A DNA stretch of 64,000 nt from assembly GCA_030280995.1 (NCBI GenBank), contig JASXTE010000005.1, positions 37,917,203 through 37,981,202 on the forward strand, read 5' to 3'. A program made the position numbers and the translations under genes. This document shows positions 49,581 through 61,271 of this stretch, in pieces (position 1 is the first letter of the stretch; the number at the start of each line of letters is the position of its first letter). The stretch is from Hemileia vastatrix (Eukaryota > Basidiomycota > Pucciniomycetes > Pucciniales > Zaghouaniaceae). The notes beneath the pieces were generated by a model that worked only from the letters and a program-made list of their open reading frames with translations, ran no database searches and was not told the origin of the DNA.

Positions 49581-50707
49581 TCACAGCAGAACCTGCAAAA
49601 AAATATTCTCTCTTGCTTCTCCTCCCCCACCTGGGGATCCTTCAAACATTATTAGATGCCTAGGGTGGTCCAATTTTTCTTTTTTCTTTTTATTTCTCTG
49701 TAAAAACTTATTAGAAACAAAACAGTCTGTGGCCACACAGTCCAGTAGGGCTTGTGCATTTGTTGTGGAATCAAGGGTCATTAAAGGCAATCTCAGTATA
49801 ATATGATTATCATTCACTAAAAGTGGCTTACACACTGATAATTCTTCTACTAAATCCTACTTATCCTTCCCCTCCAATTTGTTTAAGGAGGTCATAACCT
49901 TCACTCCCAAGCACTGTCTTTTACCTGCACCTTTCCTGTGCTATCCTCCACCTCACTAAACCTTATTTTCCTCTACACTCCCTTTCTAAATGAACACCAC
50001 TCTCACATTGTAGGCACAGCCCTCTACTCATATGCCTCTGGCACTCATCATCAGGAAACATTCTTCTCCCACTAGTTTCGCATGCATTTACTGCATTGAT
50101 ATCCATGGCATTTGGGTCCCTGGAGCTTGCCCTGCTTGATGAGGCATAGTTGCACAACTGACAAGTACCACTCCAGCAATCTATTTACTGATGCATAAAC
50201 TCATTGTCAGTTTGGATGGCCAGCTCTATTAGGTCTTGGAGGGAATTTGGGCAAGGGTGGCTGATTAGAGCATTTCTCATTTTTGATGAGAGTCCATTCC
50301 TGAAGTGAAACATGAGAGCCCCTTCTCCCCAAGTTGTGAGGTAGCTGGTGTGGCCCCAGAATTCCAACATATACTCAGCCACTGCATTTTTTTGCATAGT
50401 TGGTTTAGCCCATGTTGGGGTTGCCAAAAGCTAACTCAAATTCTGCCATGAACTGGTGGACTTTTGTTTCTGAACGAGTGTTTTCAAGGAGCTCCTTGGT
50501 GTATGGCCTTGCCCAGCATTCAGTCTCATTTGTGAGGTATGATATTGTGAACCCAATCTTTGCTCTCTGGTCTGGTAACTGATGCCCATTGAGAAGGACA
50601 TAGTGCTTTATCTGCGACGCATACTGATCTGCTTCAGGACCTTGTTTTCCATTGAAGATTGCTGGGACCACAATCTTTTGGCCTTTAACAAGTAGCACTG
50701 GTGTCAT
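49581..50707 (-). pseudogene. Gypsy-3 gag and protease, decayed
   Basis: Gag pieces: FNGKQGPEADQYASQI and EFELAFGNPNMG (50707-50405), GEGALMFHFRNGLSSKMRNA (50427-50185), a CCHC knuckle CLQCESGVHLEREC (about 50013-49972). The protease site reads ALLDCVATDCFVS (about 49750), where D-S-G-A is changed to D-C-V-A. The region 48990-49580 shows only scattered, low-complexity frames. Confidence 0.78.
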
Positions 50708-50880
50708 AGGTGGTGCCTGCGCCTTGGCTTCAGCTGGGCCACAATATGAGATTCTTTTCCTCCACTAGATGTTCCATGAGGCTGGTGTTTTGTTCTTGCA
50801 TTTCAGAAAGGGTTGCTGCATCAGGTTGACCTGAGGAATTCATTGTTCTGCAGTAGTGCACCAATTAAGATTGGAAAAAA

Positions 50881-51006
50881 TGTTAAGACCTAAGAAGGTG
50901 GACTACTACTAGCTCTGACACTAGCCTGCGACAAGACTGACTATGCTACTAAGCAGTGAGACTATCTAGACTGAATATGTTGGGGTTACCAAAAGTGAGG
51001 TGGAAC
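50881..51006 (-). repeat. Gypsy-3 right LTR (5' LTR), inner part
   Basis: TGTTAAGACCTAAGAAGG.. up to the Copia-1 target GGAAC (51002-51006). Continues at 61509. Confidence 0.88.
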
Positions 51007-51182
51007 TGTTATGTACTTAGACATATATGTACTTAGCTATCACGTGACTTGTGTATATAGACTGTAGTTTGCGCAGTTGAGTAACTCCGATTCTTCTCGG
51101 AGTTCTGATACTGACGCATTACTACAGGTAAAGTAATGATATCTGATTCTTCTCGGAGTTCTGATACTGACGCATTACTACA
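51007..51182 (+). repeat. Copia-1 5' LTR
   Basis: TGTTATGTACTTAG..ATTACTACA. Carries two units containing GATTCTTCTCGGAGTTCTG; the first unit can form a CTCCGA/TCGGAG stem. Confidence 0.92.
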
Positions 51183-51399
51183 GGTTATGGGACCCTTTAG
51201 CGCTCGTCATTAAATAAGTTAGCGTTTTTACTGCCGAGATTCGAATCCCGTCCGGTACACTGCCCGACGTAAAACTTCTTAGCCTTACACCAACTAGGCT
51301 TCTACTGTTCCGAGCCTTTACACCACTTAGGCATCGTTTTAATCTTTTCCCTTGCCTTCACACCGGATAAGGCATTTCCATCTCGTCTTCCCTCTACTC

Positions 51400-54300
51400 A
51401 TGCCACACACTCGATCACAAGGAGAACCTCCTGCAAGTCCTTCTGATAACAACTCTAATCCGGCTCCTCGTACTACCGCTTCCCCCGCCCTACCCCTTCG
51501 TGACCTTCCTCCCCACACTCACACCATGCCTCCTCAAAACCCCTCCCAATATTCATCATCTTCATCCGCCTCAACCCCAACCCCTCTCACCCTTGATTAA
51601 ATCCAACGCCGTCGCAAAGAACTCAGTGGTATCGTGAAAGTGACGACTGGTGTTGCCAAACTGTCTGCTGATGGTTCCAACTGGCACGATTGGGATTGGC
51701 AAATCAAGATTGTAATGACTAATTACATCGGTTCTTCCTCATATGCCATGAACGACAATATGCAGACCAGCGACGCTTTTGTTGATAGATTAGCATGGAA
51801 CATCATCTTCAACACGATTGATATTTCTCTTCAACGCTTATTATCATCCGAAAGTTCATGCCGCGAAGCATATTTGCTTCTTTTTAAAAAATTCAATCGG
51901 GCCACTCACACCTCCCGACTTTCTTACTTCAAAACTCTCTTGGCAATCCCTCTTCAACCTTTTATTTCTGTTGCCAAACATTGTGAACGTGTCGAAGAAA
52001 TCATTGACGCTATTATCCGGACTGGTTTTACATTCACCAATTCTTCCTTCAAGGCGATAATGCGACAAGTTCTTCTCCCAATCTCACAAGCTGAACTCTC
52101 CACTGACGTCAGCAAGGCGATAGAATCAAAAGGATCGTCTCTCACTTACTCTGCTGACAATTACCTTACAGAAATGTTGACCGCTGAATCAAACTTGTCC
52201 TTACTCAAACAAGCAAATGATTCACCCAATGTTTCTAACATCTCCCTTCAAGCTTTCAGACCACGACCTGATTGTCAAAGGCAAGTTGATTCATATCGAC
52301 CCCCAAATGCTCAACGTCGTTGCCATGACTGTGGTGCTTTCAAACACATCAACTCCGATTGTCCGTATAACACGCGCTCCTCCTTTTACTCACCAACCCT
52401 GAAATTATATTATGATCTCAATCAAAAGATCTCCGAGTTGGGTAAATTGCCTAAAATGACCAACGATAACAAAGGCAAAGTGCGAGTACATATGGCTGAT
52501 ACGGATGAACAGATAATTGAAGTTGACACTAACTCCATCGAGGCACTCTCAACCGCAATTAATCAGATTGACCTGAAGAGTTTTGAATGGCAAAGTGAAA
52601 ATTCTGTTACAGGAGCTGAGGCAATCATCGATTCTGGCGCTACTCATCATGTCACTGGAGACGTGAGTATCCTCTTCAACTTTAAAAATATTTCTCCTCA
52701 TATCCCAGTTAAGGTGGCCACTGACGGTCCACCAACTTTCATTACTGGCACTGGTGATGTGAAAGTTGTAGGCTTAGGTTGCACTATCCTTTTGAAGAAT
52801 GTATTCTTTTGCCCTCAAGCCCAAACGACATTAATTTCTCTTTTTGATTTGGTTAAAGCTGGAATGTCTTTTTCTATGTCTCATGATAAAGAACTTGTAC
52901 TTACACATGATAACACAAATATTTTGATGGGACATATTGATTTGACTGGAAGACGATGGGTTGTAAATACTATCAAATGTAATAACCCTGCTTCTTTTCT
53001 GAATACAAATCCAACTTCACTCTACGCATTAGCCGCACCTAAGTCCCCATTATCGGTTAATGCATTTAACCTTTTTCTTGATGATGTCAACTCAGCCAGT
53101 ATCCATCGTCCCTATGCTGCACCAGGTTCCCTTCTTGATTGGCATCGAAGACTAGGCCATACCAGCGACCGAGTTTTACGCAAACTCGTTAAACTCAATC
53201 TTGGTATCGGTTTGCCTTCCGAGTGTCCCAAAGGTAAGATAGATTGTGCCGACTGTGCCATTGCTAAAAGTGTACGAAAAACAACCGCACAACGTGAAAT
53301 CACACCCGAGTCATTGTTATCGCTAGTGGTTGGAGATCTTATAGGACCTATCAAAGATGCGACAGTTAATGGCAATTTCAAATGGGCTGCCTTATTTCGT
53401 GATTCTTTCTCTACATATGGTGAAGTTTTTCTTCTTAAAAACAAAAGTGATGCTATGAGTGCTTTTAAGACCTTTCATGACAGACTCACAACTGTTACTG
53501 GGAAGAAACTTCTAGTGTTGAGAACCGATGGCGGTGAACTTCACAGTAATGCGATGAAATCCTACCTCGCCTCAATTGGAGCTATACATGAAATCACTAT
53601 GCCATACCATGCTGAACAGAATGGCACGGCTGAGCATTTTAATCGAACAGTTGGTGATATAGCTAGGACATCATTACTGGCAAGTGGTCTACCAAAGAGT
53701 TTTTGGGGTCTTGCTTACAAATGGGCTTCTTTTGTACACAACAGAATTCCTAACAGCAAAGTTACTGATTCTACTCCGCTACAAATTGTTTATGGTACTC
53801 AACCCAACTTCAACAATTTATGAACATTTGGTGAAACAGCGTTTGTCCACATCCATAAGGAGATTAGAACAAAGCTAGATAACCGTGCAATTGAATGTCA
53901 AGTAGTAGGGTATGCTCAAAACAACTATGGCTGGTTATTCTGGCACAGAGAATCTGGACGCCTTTTTGAATCAGCCATGGCCATGTTTCCCACTCGCAAC
54001 CCTGAACCAATACAACAATCACGTCTTGCTCCACTGCATCCTACAATCAATACTCTTCCCGGATCTTTAGAATCTATCCTTAACACCCTTACTCTAGGAG
54101 ATTTCAGTGCAGAAAAAAGCATTGATGAACAAGATATTCTGATTGAAACCATGCAGGCTGCCACCTCCAGATCACCCATTCCTCTCCCTAACACATATCT
54201 ACAAGCAATGAAATCAACGGAATCCATCAACTGGCAATCTGCTTGCACTGATGAGCTGAACAATATGTCCAGATTAAAAGTATGGTCACCCGTTTCTCTT

Positions 54301-55677
54301 CCTCCAGGAATCACTCCACTCAAAGGCAAATGGGTATTTACCATAAAACAAGCACAAAACGATACTCCTTTGAAATTCAAAGCACGATATGTCGCTAAGA
54401 GTTTTAAGCAGCGTGAGGGCATCGATTATAACGATACTTTTGCTCCAACCGCCACGTTTGCTTCACAACGTATCTTACTTACCCTGGCAGCTATGTATGG
54501 ATGGAGAGTGAAATCTTTTGACGTTACTGCTGCCTACTTACACAGTAACATAGACGAAGACATATGGATAGAACCTCTGGCTGGCATGACGTTAACTGCT
54601 CCACATAATGCTCTCAAGTTGCACAAAGCACTATATGGCACCAAGCAAGCTGCTCGATGCTGGTGGCTACATATAGCAGAACGGCTGAAATCCCTAGGTT
54701 TTGTTGCCAGTCAGTACGACTCCAGCCTCTATATCTTGAAGGATCAACAATCAACCGGAATAGTGTGGCTGCACGTAGATGATGGGATTGTGACAGGGAG
54801 TGATGATACAGTGCTAAGTAAGTTGGAAGCGGGTTTGAATGGGGGGCTAGAAGTGAGATGGTTAGACGGCTTGGATGGTATAGTAGGGATGAAAGTGAAA
54901 CGTGTTGAACGTGGTTTTGAATTAGACTGTCACAAACTTATTGATAAGATACTAACTGACCACAATCCAGGCGGTTTGAAGTGTAAAACCCCTCTACCTT
55001 CGAATACTACTCTAGATTCTGCTAAAGAAGCTGATATTGGCATCAATTCAAACAAATATTTATCAATTATTGGAAGTCTGAATTATGTAGCCATAGCTAC
55101 CCGACCTGACCTTTCGTTTGGAGTCAATTTCCTAGCTAGATTTGCCTCGAAACCTCTTGATTGCCACTGGTCTGCCTTACACCATTTACTCAGATATTTA
55201 CAAGCAACCAAGAATCTCAAATTGCGACTTTATCCCAACTCCTCATCTAAACCCACCCTGACGGCTTATTCTGATGCATCATGGGGTGGTGAGTGGTCAA
55301 GATCAACCAGCGGTCACATTATTTATTTGAATGGATGCCCAATTTTATGGTCCTCCAAACGACAAACCACTGTAGCCGACTCAACTTGCTTTGCTGAATG
55401 TATTGCAATGTGCTTGGCAACAAAAGACTCAATATGGCTGCGAAATCTATTGACTGACATATGTGGCACAATCGACAGTGTATCTCTGAAATGTGACAAC
55501 AAAAGTGCTGTGTCTTCAGCCAAAAACAATCCTTCCAACAAACGTACCAGACATTCAGATAGGTATTTTTTCCTTGTAAATGAACATCTATATAAGAAAA
55601 ACATTGTTTTAGACTGGGTTCCGGGTACAGATCAATATGCTGATATTCTTACAAAAAACTTGGGACCTGTTCTCATT
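51400..55677 (+). pseudogene. Copia-1 gag-pol polyprotein, two nonsense codons
   Basis: One frame from ATG 51400 (MPHTRSQGEP) to the Harbinger insertion at 55678, broken only by TAA 51598-51600 and TGA 53821-53823. Order: gag; CCHC knuckle CHDCGAFKHINSDC (52324-52365); protease IIDSGATHHVTGD (52627-52665); integrase zinc domain LDWHRRLGHTSDRVLRK and CADCAIAKS (53137-53266); integrase core VVGDLIGPI, LRTDGGELHS, EQNGTAEHFNR; RT with WVFTIKQAQ, FDVTAAYLHSN and the catalytic WLHVDDGIV (54763-54789); RNase H with YSDASWGGEW and DWVPGTDQYADILTKNLG. All catalytic motifs are present. The frame resumes after the insertion at 61181 and stops about 30 bases later. Both stops look like single-base changes, the TGA from CGA. 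Confidence 0.93.
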
Positions 55678-55709
55678 AGGGGGTATCAATGTTCAGGGAT
55701 CCGCAATTA
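55678..55709 (+). repeat. Left terminal inverted repeat, Harbinger copy 2
   Basis: About 32 bp pairing with 61149-61180. Just inside it is a perfect hairpin, TTCTTATCCACTAGCCC (55760-55776) facing its complement at 55779-55795. Confidence 0.88.
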
Positions 55710-56057
55710 GGGATCAGGAATTTTTTTTCCCGGGATCAGACATTATTAATTGCGGAAGATTCTTATCCACTAGCCCCAGGGCTAGTGGATAAGAAATCCA
55801 CGATAATGCATTATCCCGCCTCTTATACCCCAATTTCCATTCCTAATTCCTGATCCCAAACTCATCTCATCCATGATGGATTTTTAAGAAAGTCACATGA
55901 CTTATAATTGCTGATGCCATCCTTAAGTATTTCCTCACTCTATGCTACTTAATTTTGGTGGCGAACACTTAAGTTTTTTTTCTATCTACACACCCCAACT
56001 GCACATTTGGCGGTGAATTCCCACTTCCCTCATCACATAACCCTTCCACCGGCAACA

Positions 56058-56690
56058 ATGAAACACCTCTCTACTAGGAAGCTACTTCACTCAACAATGA
56101 ATGCTATTACTTTTCTTTTAGTTCTTTACTATAAATCTGACTCTGATTTGGAAGATGCTTTAGCTTATATGTGTTTTCTTTCCAAAAAGCGTTACATCAT
56201 CACCAGGGGGCCAAATCTTTATCATGATCCCCGATATGATCTGGCCTCCATTCTCAACATTCCTCATTTAAACTTCACACAACTTTTTAGAACTTCTCCC
56301 GATTCTTTCTTCAAACTTTATCAACTCATCTCCGATCATCTTATCTTCCATAACAATTCTCATAACAAACAGCGTAATCCTGCCATCCAACTTGCTGTTG
56401 CTCTATGTCGCTTTGGCTCAAATGGAAATGGTGCTGCCGTAAGACGTTTGGATAATCTCTTTAACATAGGATATGGTACCATGATATTATACACCAAGCG
56501 CTGTATGATTGCTATCCTTTCCCTCAAGTCTCAAACTCTTGCTTGGCCAACTCCAGAACAGCAACTTGAATCCTCTCAAGTAATGCAAGCTGAAGGTTTC
56601 CCTGGCTGTGTAGGTTTTGTTGATGGCACAACCATCCCTTTGAGTCAAAAGCCTGCAATTACTCTCCAACATTTCTCTTCACCCTTTTAA
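56058..56690 (+). pseudogene. Harbinger transposase (copy 2), core deleted in frame
   Basis: From ATG 56058 (MKHLSTRKLLHSTMNA) the N-terminal half is open and collinear with copy 1: RTSPDSFFKLYQLISDHLIF, QLAVALCRFGSNGNGAAVRR and GFVDGTTIPLSQKPA with the first catalytic D. It then jumps straight to ITLQHFSSPF, the extreme C-terminus of copy 1. About 230 residues, with the second D and the E, are missing, yet the frame is kept to the stop at 56690. The product could not cut DNA but keeps the DNA-binding N-terminus. Whether this is chance or a retained truncated protein cannot be told here. Confidence 0.85.
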
Positions 56691-57957
56691 TTTTTAATTT
56701 TTATGTTTTCATACTTTCCAAATGTCCTCTTTGTGTACTTTAATCACTTGGTTTTGTATTTTGGTTTGTTGCATATTCATTTTTTTTTTTGAATTTACGG
56801 TGAATATCTTTTTTTTTGGATGGCTCATTGGTTTTCTTTCACCAGCTCAACATGAAATCACATATTTTCTGAAATTGCATATTTTGTCAGTGATTTTTTT
56901 TTTCATTCATCCCTCATATCCTTTTCCTATTCTCCTCCAACATCCCTCAAACAATTTGGTTTCATTCATTTTGTCATCTCATCTCTCCAGGTAAGTCATT
57001 TTATTCTTTTTTTTTGATTTTTTGATTACTAATTATAATTTTTTTTGTTTTTTTCTGTTTATTTTATTTTTTTTATCTAAATTTTTTTTGTAAGTGGTTA
57101 TTTTGGATTTCAATGGTATAATTAACCTTTTTTTTCTCTCCCTCTTTACTTTCTTTTTTAGCTCCATCACCCTACTCTTCATCCCTCCTTGGCATTGTCA
57201 TTATACCCCCTTTCCCTTATTTCACTTTTTTTTGGCTCCATTTCATTGAAACACATACATTGCACATTCTTTATGCATTTCACTTACTCCATATTCAATT
57301 TCCCCACAATTCCAACATCAATCTTTCTCACTCTATTTTTCCTACTTTTCAATCAAGGTAAGTTTCATCTCCTTTTTTTCATGCCTATATGATATCTCAT
57401 TCCTTTTATGAAAACTTCATACTTAAATATATGTATGACTCTTATCTGGATAACAGTGAACTTATAAAACTCCTTTTGATCTCATCTTCATTACCACTTT
57501 TCAAGTTTTTGTAAAATTTTGAAAATCAGACTTGGAATTAGGGTTAGATTTATTCAAATCTAATGTTCTTTTTACTGAAGATTTTCCTGAAGGCTACTTT
57601 TCATTTCCTGCAAACAGATTTGAATTTGATTCAGTGGTTGCTGAGATATTGACCGTTAAAGTTGAGCCTTTTTTTTCCCAATTTAAATTTTTATTTCATT
57701 TTTTTATGTAACAAATTAGGGTTAGGTTTATTTAAATCGCATGTCCTTTAACTGAAGATTCTACTAAAGCATATCTTTCATTTTCCACAAACAGGTTTGA
57801 ATTAGGTTCAGTGGTTGCTGAGATTTTGACCTTTGAAGTTGAGCCTTTTTTCCAAATTTCACTTGTCTTATTTCACATTTTTATATTGCATATTTATAGG
57901 ATAAGGATTCTGAAACTCTTATATGATTATTATCTAGGCATTTCAATTATATAGGCA
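56691..57957 (+). other. AT-rich spacer between transposase and oxygenase genes (copy 2)
   Basis: 56830-57140 aligns with the flanks of Gypsy-2 in copy 1 (CATCTCTCCAGGTAAGTCATTTTA is shared as consecutive shorter matches; GTAAGTGGTT also). 57530-57660 and 57710-57850 are two copies of a 130-bp direct repeat (GGTTCAGTGGTTGCTGAGAT is common). No gene is seen. The region has replaced the 5' half of the oxygenase gene that copy 1 still shows. Confidence 0.65.
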
Positions 57958-57965
57958 TATATTCG

Positions 57966-58583
57966 TTGGTCAAGAATATCACTAAAGCTCAAAAAGATGA
58001 AGATTTTCTCTTATGGGACACTCTACCTTCCTTTGACTCTTTTCTTGCTTTTCAACTCAACAAGCTCTGTAATAAAGCATTTGAAAAAAATCATGAACTT
58101 GCAACCAAAGTTGGAATACCGAATTGGTGTGACTCCGAATGGGAAGATATCAGCCACGAATATCTTTTATTTTCTAATGTTATTATCACTCATTCTGGAT
58201 TCCACAATAGGATTCATATCGATAGGAATGATGCCAATTTTCTTACTTTTGGAATATTCTCATATATCAATCTGATAACTGGCCACCCAATACCATCTCC
58301 AGCTAAAATCAAAGGACATGGTTTATATTTTCCAGACCACCGGTGCATCATTGATTTTGGTTTGGGAAATGGTATCATCGAAACTATTTGGAATTCTTCT
58401 AAGGATAATCATCAAACGACCAAAGCTCCTCCTGGTTTGAAATCCTGTCAAGATTTCACTCATTTCGGTTGCTCATTTCAAATCAGTAATAAGTTGATAC
58501 AAAGAATCAATAAGGTAAAGAAAGAAGGTAAAGTTATTCAATTTAAAAAAACTTTATCTAGATCCAAAAAGTATGGGCATTAG
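57966..58583 (+). CDS. TET/JBP-like 2OG-Fe(II) oxygenase (copy 2), open but 5'-truncated
   Basis: The open stretch of about 205 residues carries the catalytic half of the domain: PNWCDSEWEDISHEYLLFSN, the iron ligands in HIDRND (HxD, about 58218-58235), TFGIFSYINLITGHPIPSPA, IIDFGLGNGIIETIWNSS and NHQTT (about 58410), whose histidine fits the distal iron ligand, then HFGCSFQIS and a basic tail RSKKYGH. Family knowledge: Tet-like oxygenases (2OG-FeII_Oxy_6 type in rusts) are nuclear enzymes that oxidise 5-methylcytosine or related bases using 2-oxoglutarate. No ATG opens the frame, and copy 1 has about 200 more N-terminal residues, so the true start may lie in a lost or spliced exon. Lying inside transposon copy 2 on the transposase strand, it is cargo of the element. 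Substrate is inferred. Confidence 0.75.
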   Translation: MVKNITKAQKDEDFLLWDTLPSFDSFLAFQLNKLCNKAFEKNHELATKVGIPNWCDSEWEDISHEYLLFSNVIITHSGFHNRIHIDRNDANFLTFGIFSYINLITGHPIPSPAKIKGHGLYFPDHRCIIDFGLGNGIIETIWNSSKDNHQTTKAPPGLKSCQDFTHFGCSFQISNKLIQRINKVKKEGKVIQFKKTLSRSKKYGH

Positions 58584-58684
58584 AGTTGTCATCAAAAATT
58601 TTATATTTTTCCATAAATTTTTAATAAATATTTTTTATATATCAATTTTCTCAAAAAATGTGATGAGCCATCGAACTTGTGTTG

Positions 58685-58765
58685 TATAACAGGTAATCAT
58701 GATAACATTTATTTGTTTCATGGGGTTCCTCTTTCCTATACCTGTAGAAAGTCCCAAACTTATGT
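58685..58765 (+). other. Conserved block past the oxygenase stop (copy 2)
   Basis: Matches 21845-21925 on the opposite strand. It can be translated (NHDNIYLFHGVPLSYTC) with partial conservation, and CAG precedes it, so a spliced last exon is possible; a regulatory RNA or DNA element is equally possible. Confidence 0.55.
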
Positions 58766-58881
58766 TTCTCGACTTGGTCTGCATTTTGGCTTGAGGGATT
58801 GTCATTACTTTAAACTAGGGAAATTGATATATATTAGATATTTATTTAATAATTTATGTAATTATATTAAATTTAGATGAC

Positions 58882-59300
58882 TTCCACCCCTTACTTCAAT
58901 AAAATGCATGGGGGGGTATTACCAAATTTTCAAATCTGACATGTGAAATTGATGACTTAGAAAAATTTTGGTGATACCCACCCCTTGCTTCAATAAAATG
59001 CAGGGGAGAGTATTGCCAATTTTTTTAAACAGATATAGAATTTTTTTGACTTGTAAATATTTTTGTGATACCCGTCCCTTACTTCAATAAAATCCATGGG
59101 GGGTTGTGCCAAAATTTTTTATAAGACTTGTGAAATTCTTGACATGTAAGAATTTTTAAGATACTGGTAAAATGCAGGGGGTAGTAAAGCCAAATTTTCA
59201 TATAAAACTTTCAAGATTAATGACATGAAAGAATTTTTGTGATACCCACCCCTTACTTCAAAAAAATCCAGGGGTGGGGGATTGTCAAATTTTCAAAGGA
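58882..59300 (-). repeat. Harbinger-family tandem array (copy 2)
   Basis: About four units, each with CACCCCTTACTTCAATAAAAT, then GGGGG-T-TTGCCAAATTTT and a GACTTG-AAATT segment. Placed between the convergent oxygenase and SANT genes as in copy 1. The extra units make this the longest array of the three. Confidence 0.85.
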
Positions 59301-59431
59301 GACTTGAAAATTTTATTTAAAAAAAGAATATTTAACATTAAAATACGATATTTCAAGAAATACAGAAAATAATTGTAAAATTTATGTACAAATAAATATG
59401 AACACATGAAGTGTGAAAGAAATAAAAGAAA

Positions 59432-60829
59432 CTAGTCAACAAAAAATTTCATTAAACGTTCTATTTCTTCAACAGATTTGTTTGCTTTAATGCATTCGAT
59501 CAAGAAATCTTTCTTTTTAGAACTTTCTTGGAGATCATGCTTATACTTCATCTGTTCCATTAAGTTTTGATGCTCAAGTGTTTTTTCCTTATTTTTGGAT
59601 TTTTCAATACTAAGAGTTAACTCAAACTTCTTCTCCTCCAAATCTAGGGCCCTACCATCCTTCTGTAAAGAGAGCTCAAACTTCTTCTCCTCCAAATCTT
59701 GGATCCGATCATCCTTCCGTAAGGAGAGCTCATACTTCCTCTCTTCCAAATCTTGTACTCTGTCATCCCTCCTTAAAGAGAGCTCGTATTTCTTCTTTTC
59801 AAAGCTCAGTGTCTCTTTAGCAATTTCCACTTGTTCTAGAGTGAGAATAAAAATTAACATAAAGTAGAAGAAAAGCAGAGTAAAGTAATAAGAGGTATGA
59901 TATCACTTACCAGCATCACGTTTCTCTAAAAACTGTTCCATCGAAGAAAAAGGTGTTTGTGATGAAGTATCACTTTTTTGTCTTCTTTGGGAGAGGAAAT
60001 TTAGACTAGTTGAAGCCCTTCTCTTTTTGTTCAACGTAGCATTTTCCTCCTCATCATTGTCACTAGCTTCAGACTCAGTTGATTGAGGATCCTGGGTTTG
60101 TTCATCAGCCTTTTAAGAAATAAGAAAAAGATAAGTAAATAAAAAAATAGAATTGATAAGATAAAAGAAACAGACCTGAGTTAGATTGGGTTGGGTTAAA
60201 TCGCCAATAGGATCAATAGCAAAGCTATCTAGATTTGTAGAATTTAGAAGAGGGGAGGCTTGAGTGGAGGAAGAGGATGGGAAAAGATTTGCTTCGACAT
60301 CATGTTCGGAGATAGGATCTTCTCCATCCAACATGTTTACAGGATTAACATCGGCTCGCTCTCCAAAAATTGCTTCCATCTCTTTAAATTAAGGACATAA
60401 AGAATCAAGTTTATTGTCTATGGATTTTATACCCTTAGTTATATCAATGTCAGTAACCCCAAAACCAGTGGAAGATGAAAGAGCCTTTGCCTTCTTGTAT
60501 TTTGCTTGATAATGCTTGAAGCGTTCAGACATCTGTTTAGGCAAAAGATCAATCCTTCCCTTGGTCTTATTGCGTAATTCATTTGCCATTAGAAGATAGC
60601 CATTAACTTTTGATGTGGGGGGCCGTCCTACTTTAGTGGCATACTCAGTACCAAAACAAGAATCATAGTTAGATTTGGTTTTCAGCCAGTTGATAAGAAT
60701 GAGATGTTCATCTTTTTTTAATTGAACAGTCTTTGATTTCTTGGCTGAGCGGGGGAAAGAGGAAGTAGTGGGAATTGAAGAACAACTGGGTGATGGCTGC
60801 CTTTGAGAAGATCTAGGATGACAAGGCAT
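59432..60829 (-). pseudogene. SANT/trihelix-like protein with coiled-coil tail (copy 2)
   Basis: Exons 60829-60176, 60109-59911 and 59835-59432, with GT..AG introns. Residues 1-45 are basic and serine/proline-rich (MPCHPRSSQR). The SANT/trihelix-like DNA-binding domain follows (LKKDEHLILINWLKTKSNYD, GRPPTSKVNGYLLMANEL, MSERFKHYQAKYKKA), then an acidic, serine-rich spacer. The last exon is a coiled coil with four tandem blocks of about 17 residues (DDRIQDLEEKKFELSL type), ending KANKSVEEIERLMKFFVD. One TAA at 60391-60389 (CP-stop-FKEM) is the only break; copies 1 and 3 have tyrosine there. Family role: companion DNA-binding protein that recruits the Harbinger transposase to element ends. Confidence 0.85.
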
Positions 60830-61148
60830 GTTATTATAAATGAAGATGAAAAGGAGCAGAAACAAGCAGATGAGATAGCGAGATGAAAAGAAGCAGAATC
60901 AAATAGATGAAATGGGGAGAAATTCTGAGCGGATAGAATGAACAGGATGGGATGAGAATGGAAGTGCGCAGCAAGGTAGAAGGCTGGGATATCCAGAAAG
61001 TTGTCCAAGATGTGGTTATGAAATATTGAGGATAAAAATGTCAGATAAGAGGTGAACATTGACACGTAAAGTGTCTAATAACCCAATTATTAGCAAAAAT
61101 AATTGCGGAAGATAATTGGGGTATGCAGATTATTTTCCGCAATTAATT

Positions 61149-61180
61149 TAATTGCGGATCGGTCAACATTGATACCCCCT
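61149..61180 (-). repeat. Right terminal inverted repeat, Harbinger copy 2
   Basis: Complement of the left end. The hairpin CCGCAATTAA-T-TTAATTGCGG at about 61136-61156 overlaps its inner edge; the same module is seen in copy 3. Confidence 0.88.
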
Positions 61181-61271
61181 ATTGTTGATAAAAGGCATTT
61201 ATTGGGTGTTACATAGTTTTTTTTTTTCTCTTTGATTCTTTTTCTCACACGTTGATAGCCAAGTGGGGGGC

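Larger units (their letters stand above)
55678..61180 (-). mobile_element. Harbinger-TET element, copy 2 (5.5 kb)
   Basis: Ends AGGGGGTATCAATGTT at 55678 and its complement at 61180, flanked by ATT (55675-55677 and 61181-61183). Strand is set by the SANT gene to match copy 1. Contents left to right: transposase (+, internally deleted), AT-rich spacer, TET-like oxygenase (+), tandem array, SANT/coiled-coil gene (-). This is the same order as copy 1 in mirror image. Protein similarity between copies is moderate, so the three-gene layout predates their split. Confidence 0.92.

Noticed and set aside
49098..49806. Proline/leucine-rich frames on the plus strand in 49098-49806.
   Set aside because: Antisense shadows of the decayed Gypsy-3 gag-protease region, with no domain.
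51236..51262. Possible tRNA piece: GATTCGAATCCCG looks like a T-arm.
   Set aside because: The T-stem does not pair well on either strand and no D-arm, anticodon arm or acceptor stem fits around it. It lies in the leader of Copia-1.
57966..58583. Assignment of the TET-like gene to a KDZ-type transposon.
   Set aside because: The transposase in the same element is clearly Harbinger DDE_4 type, with short TIRs and a 3-bp duplication, where KDZ has longer ones.
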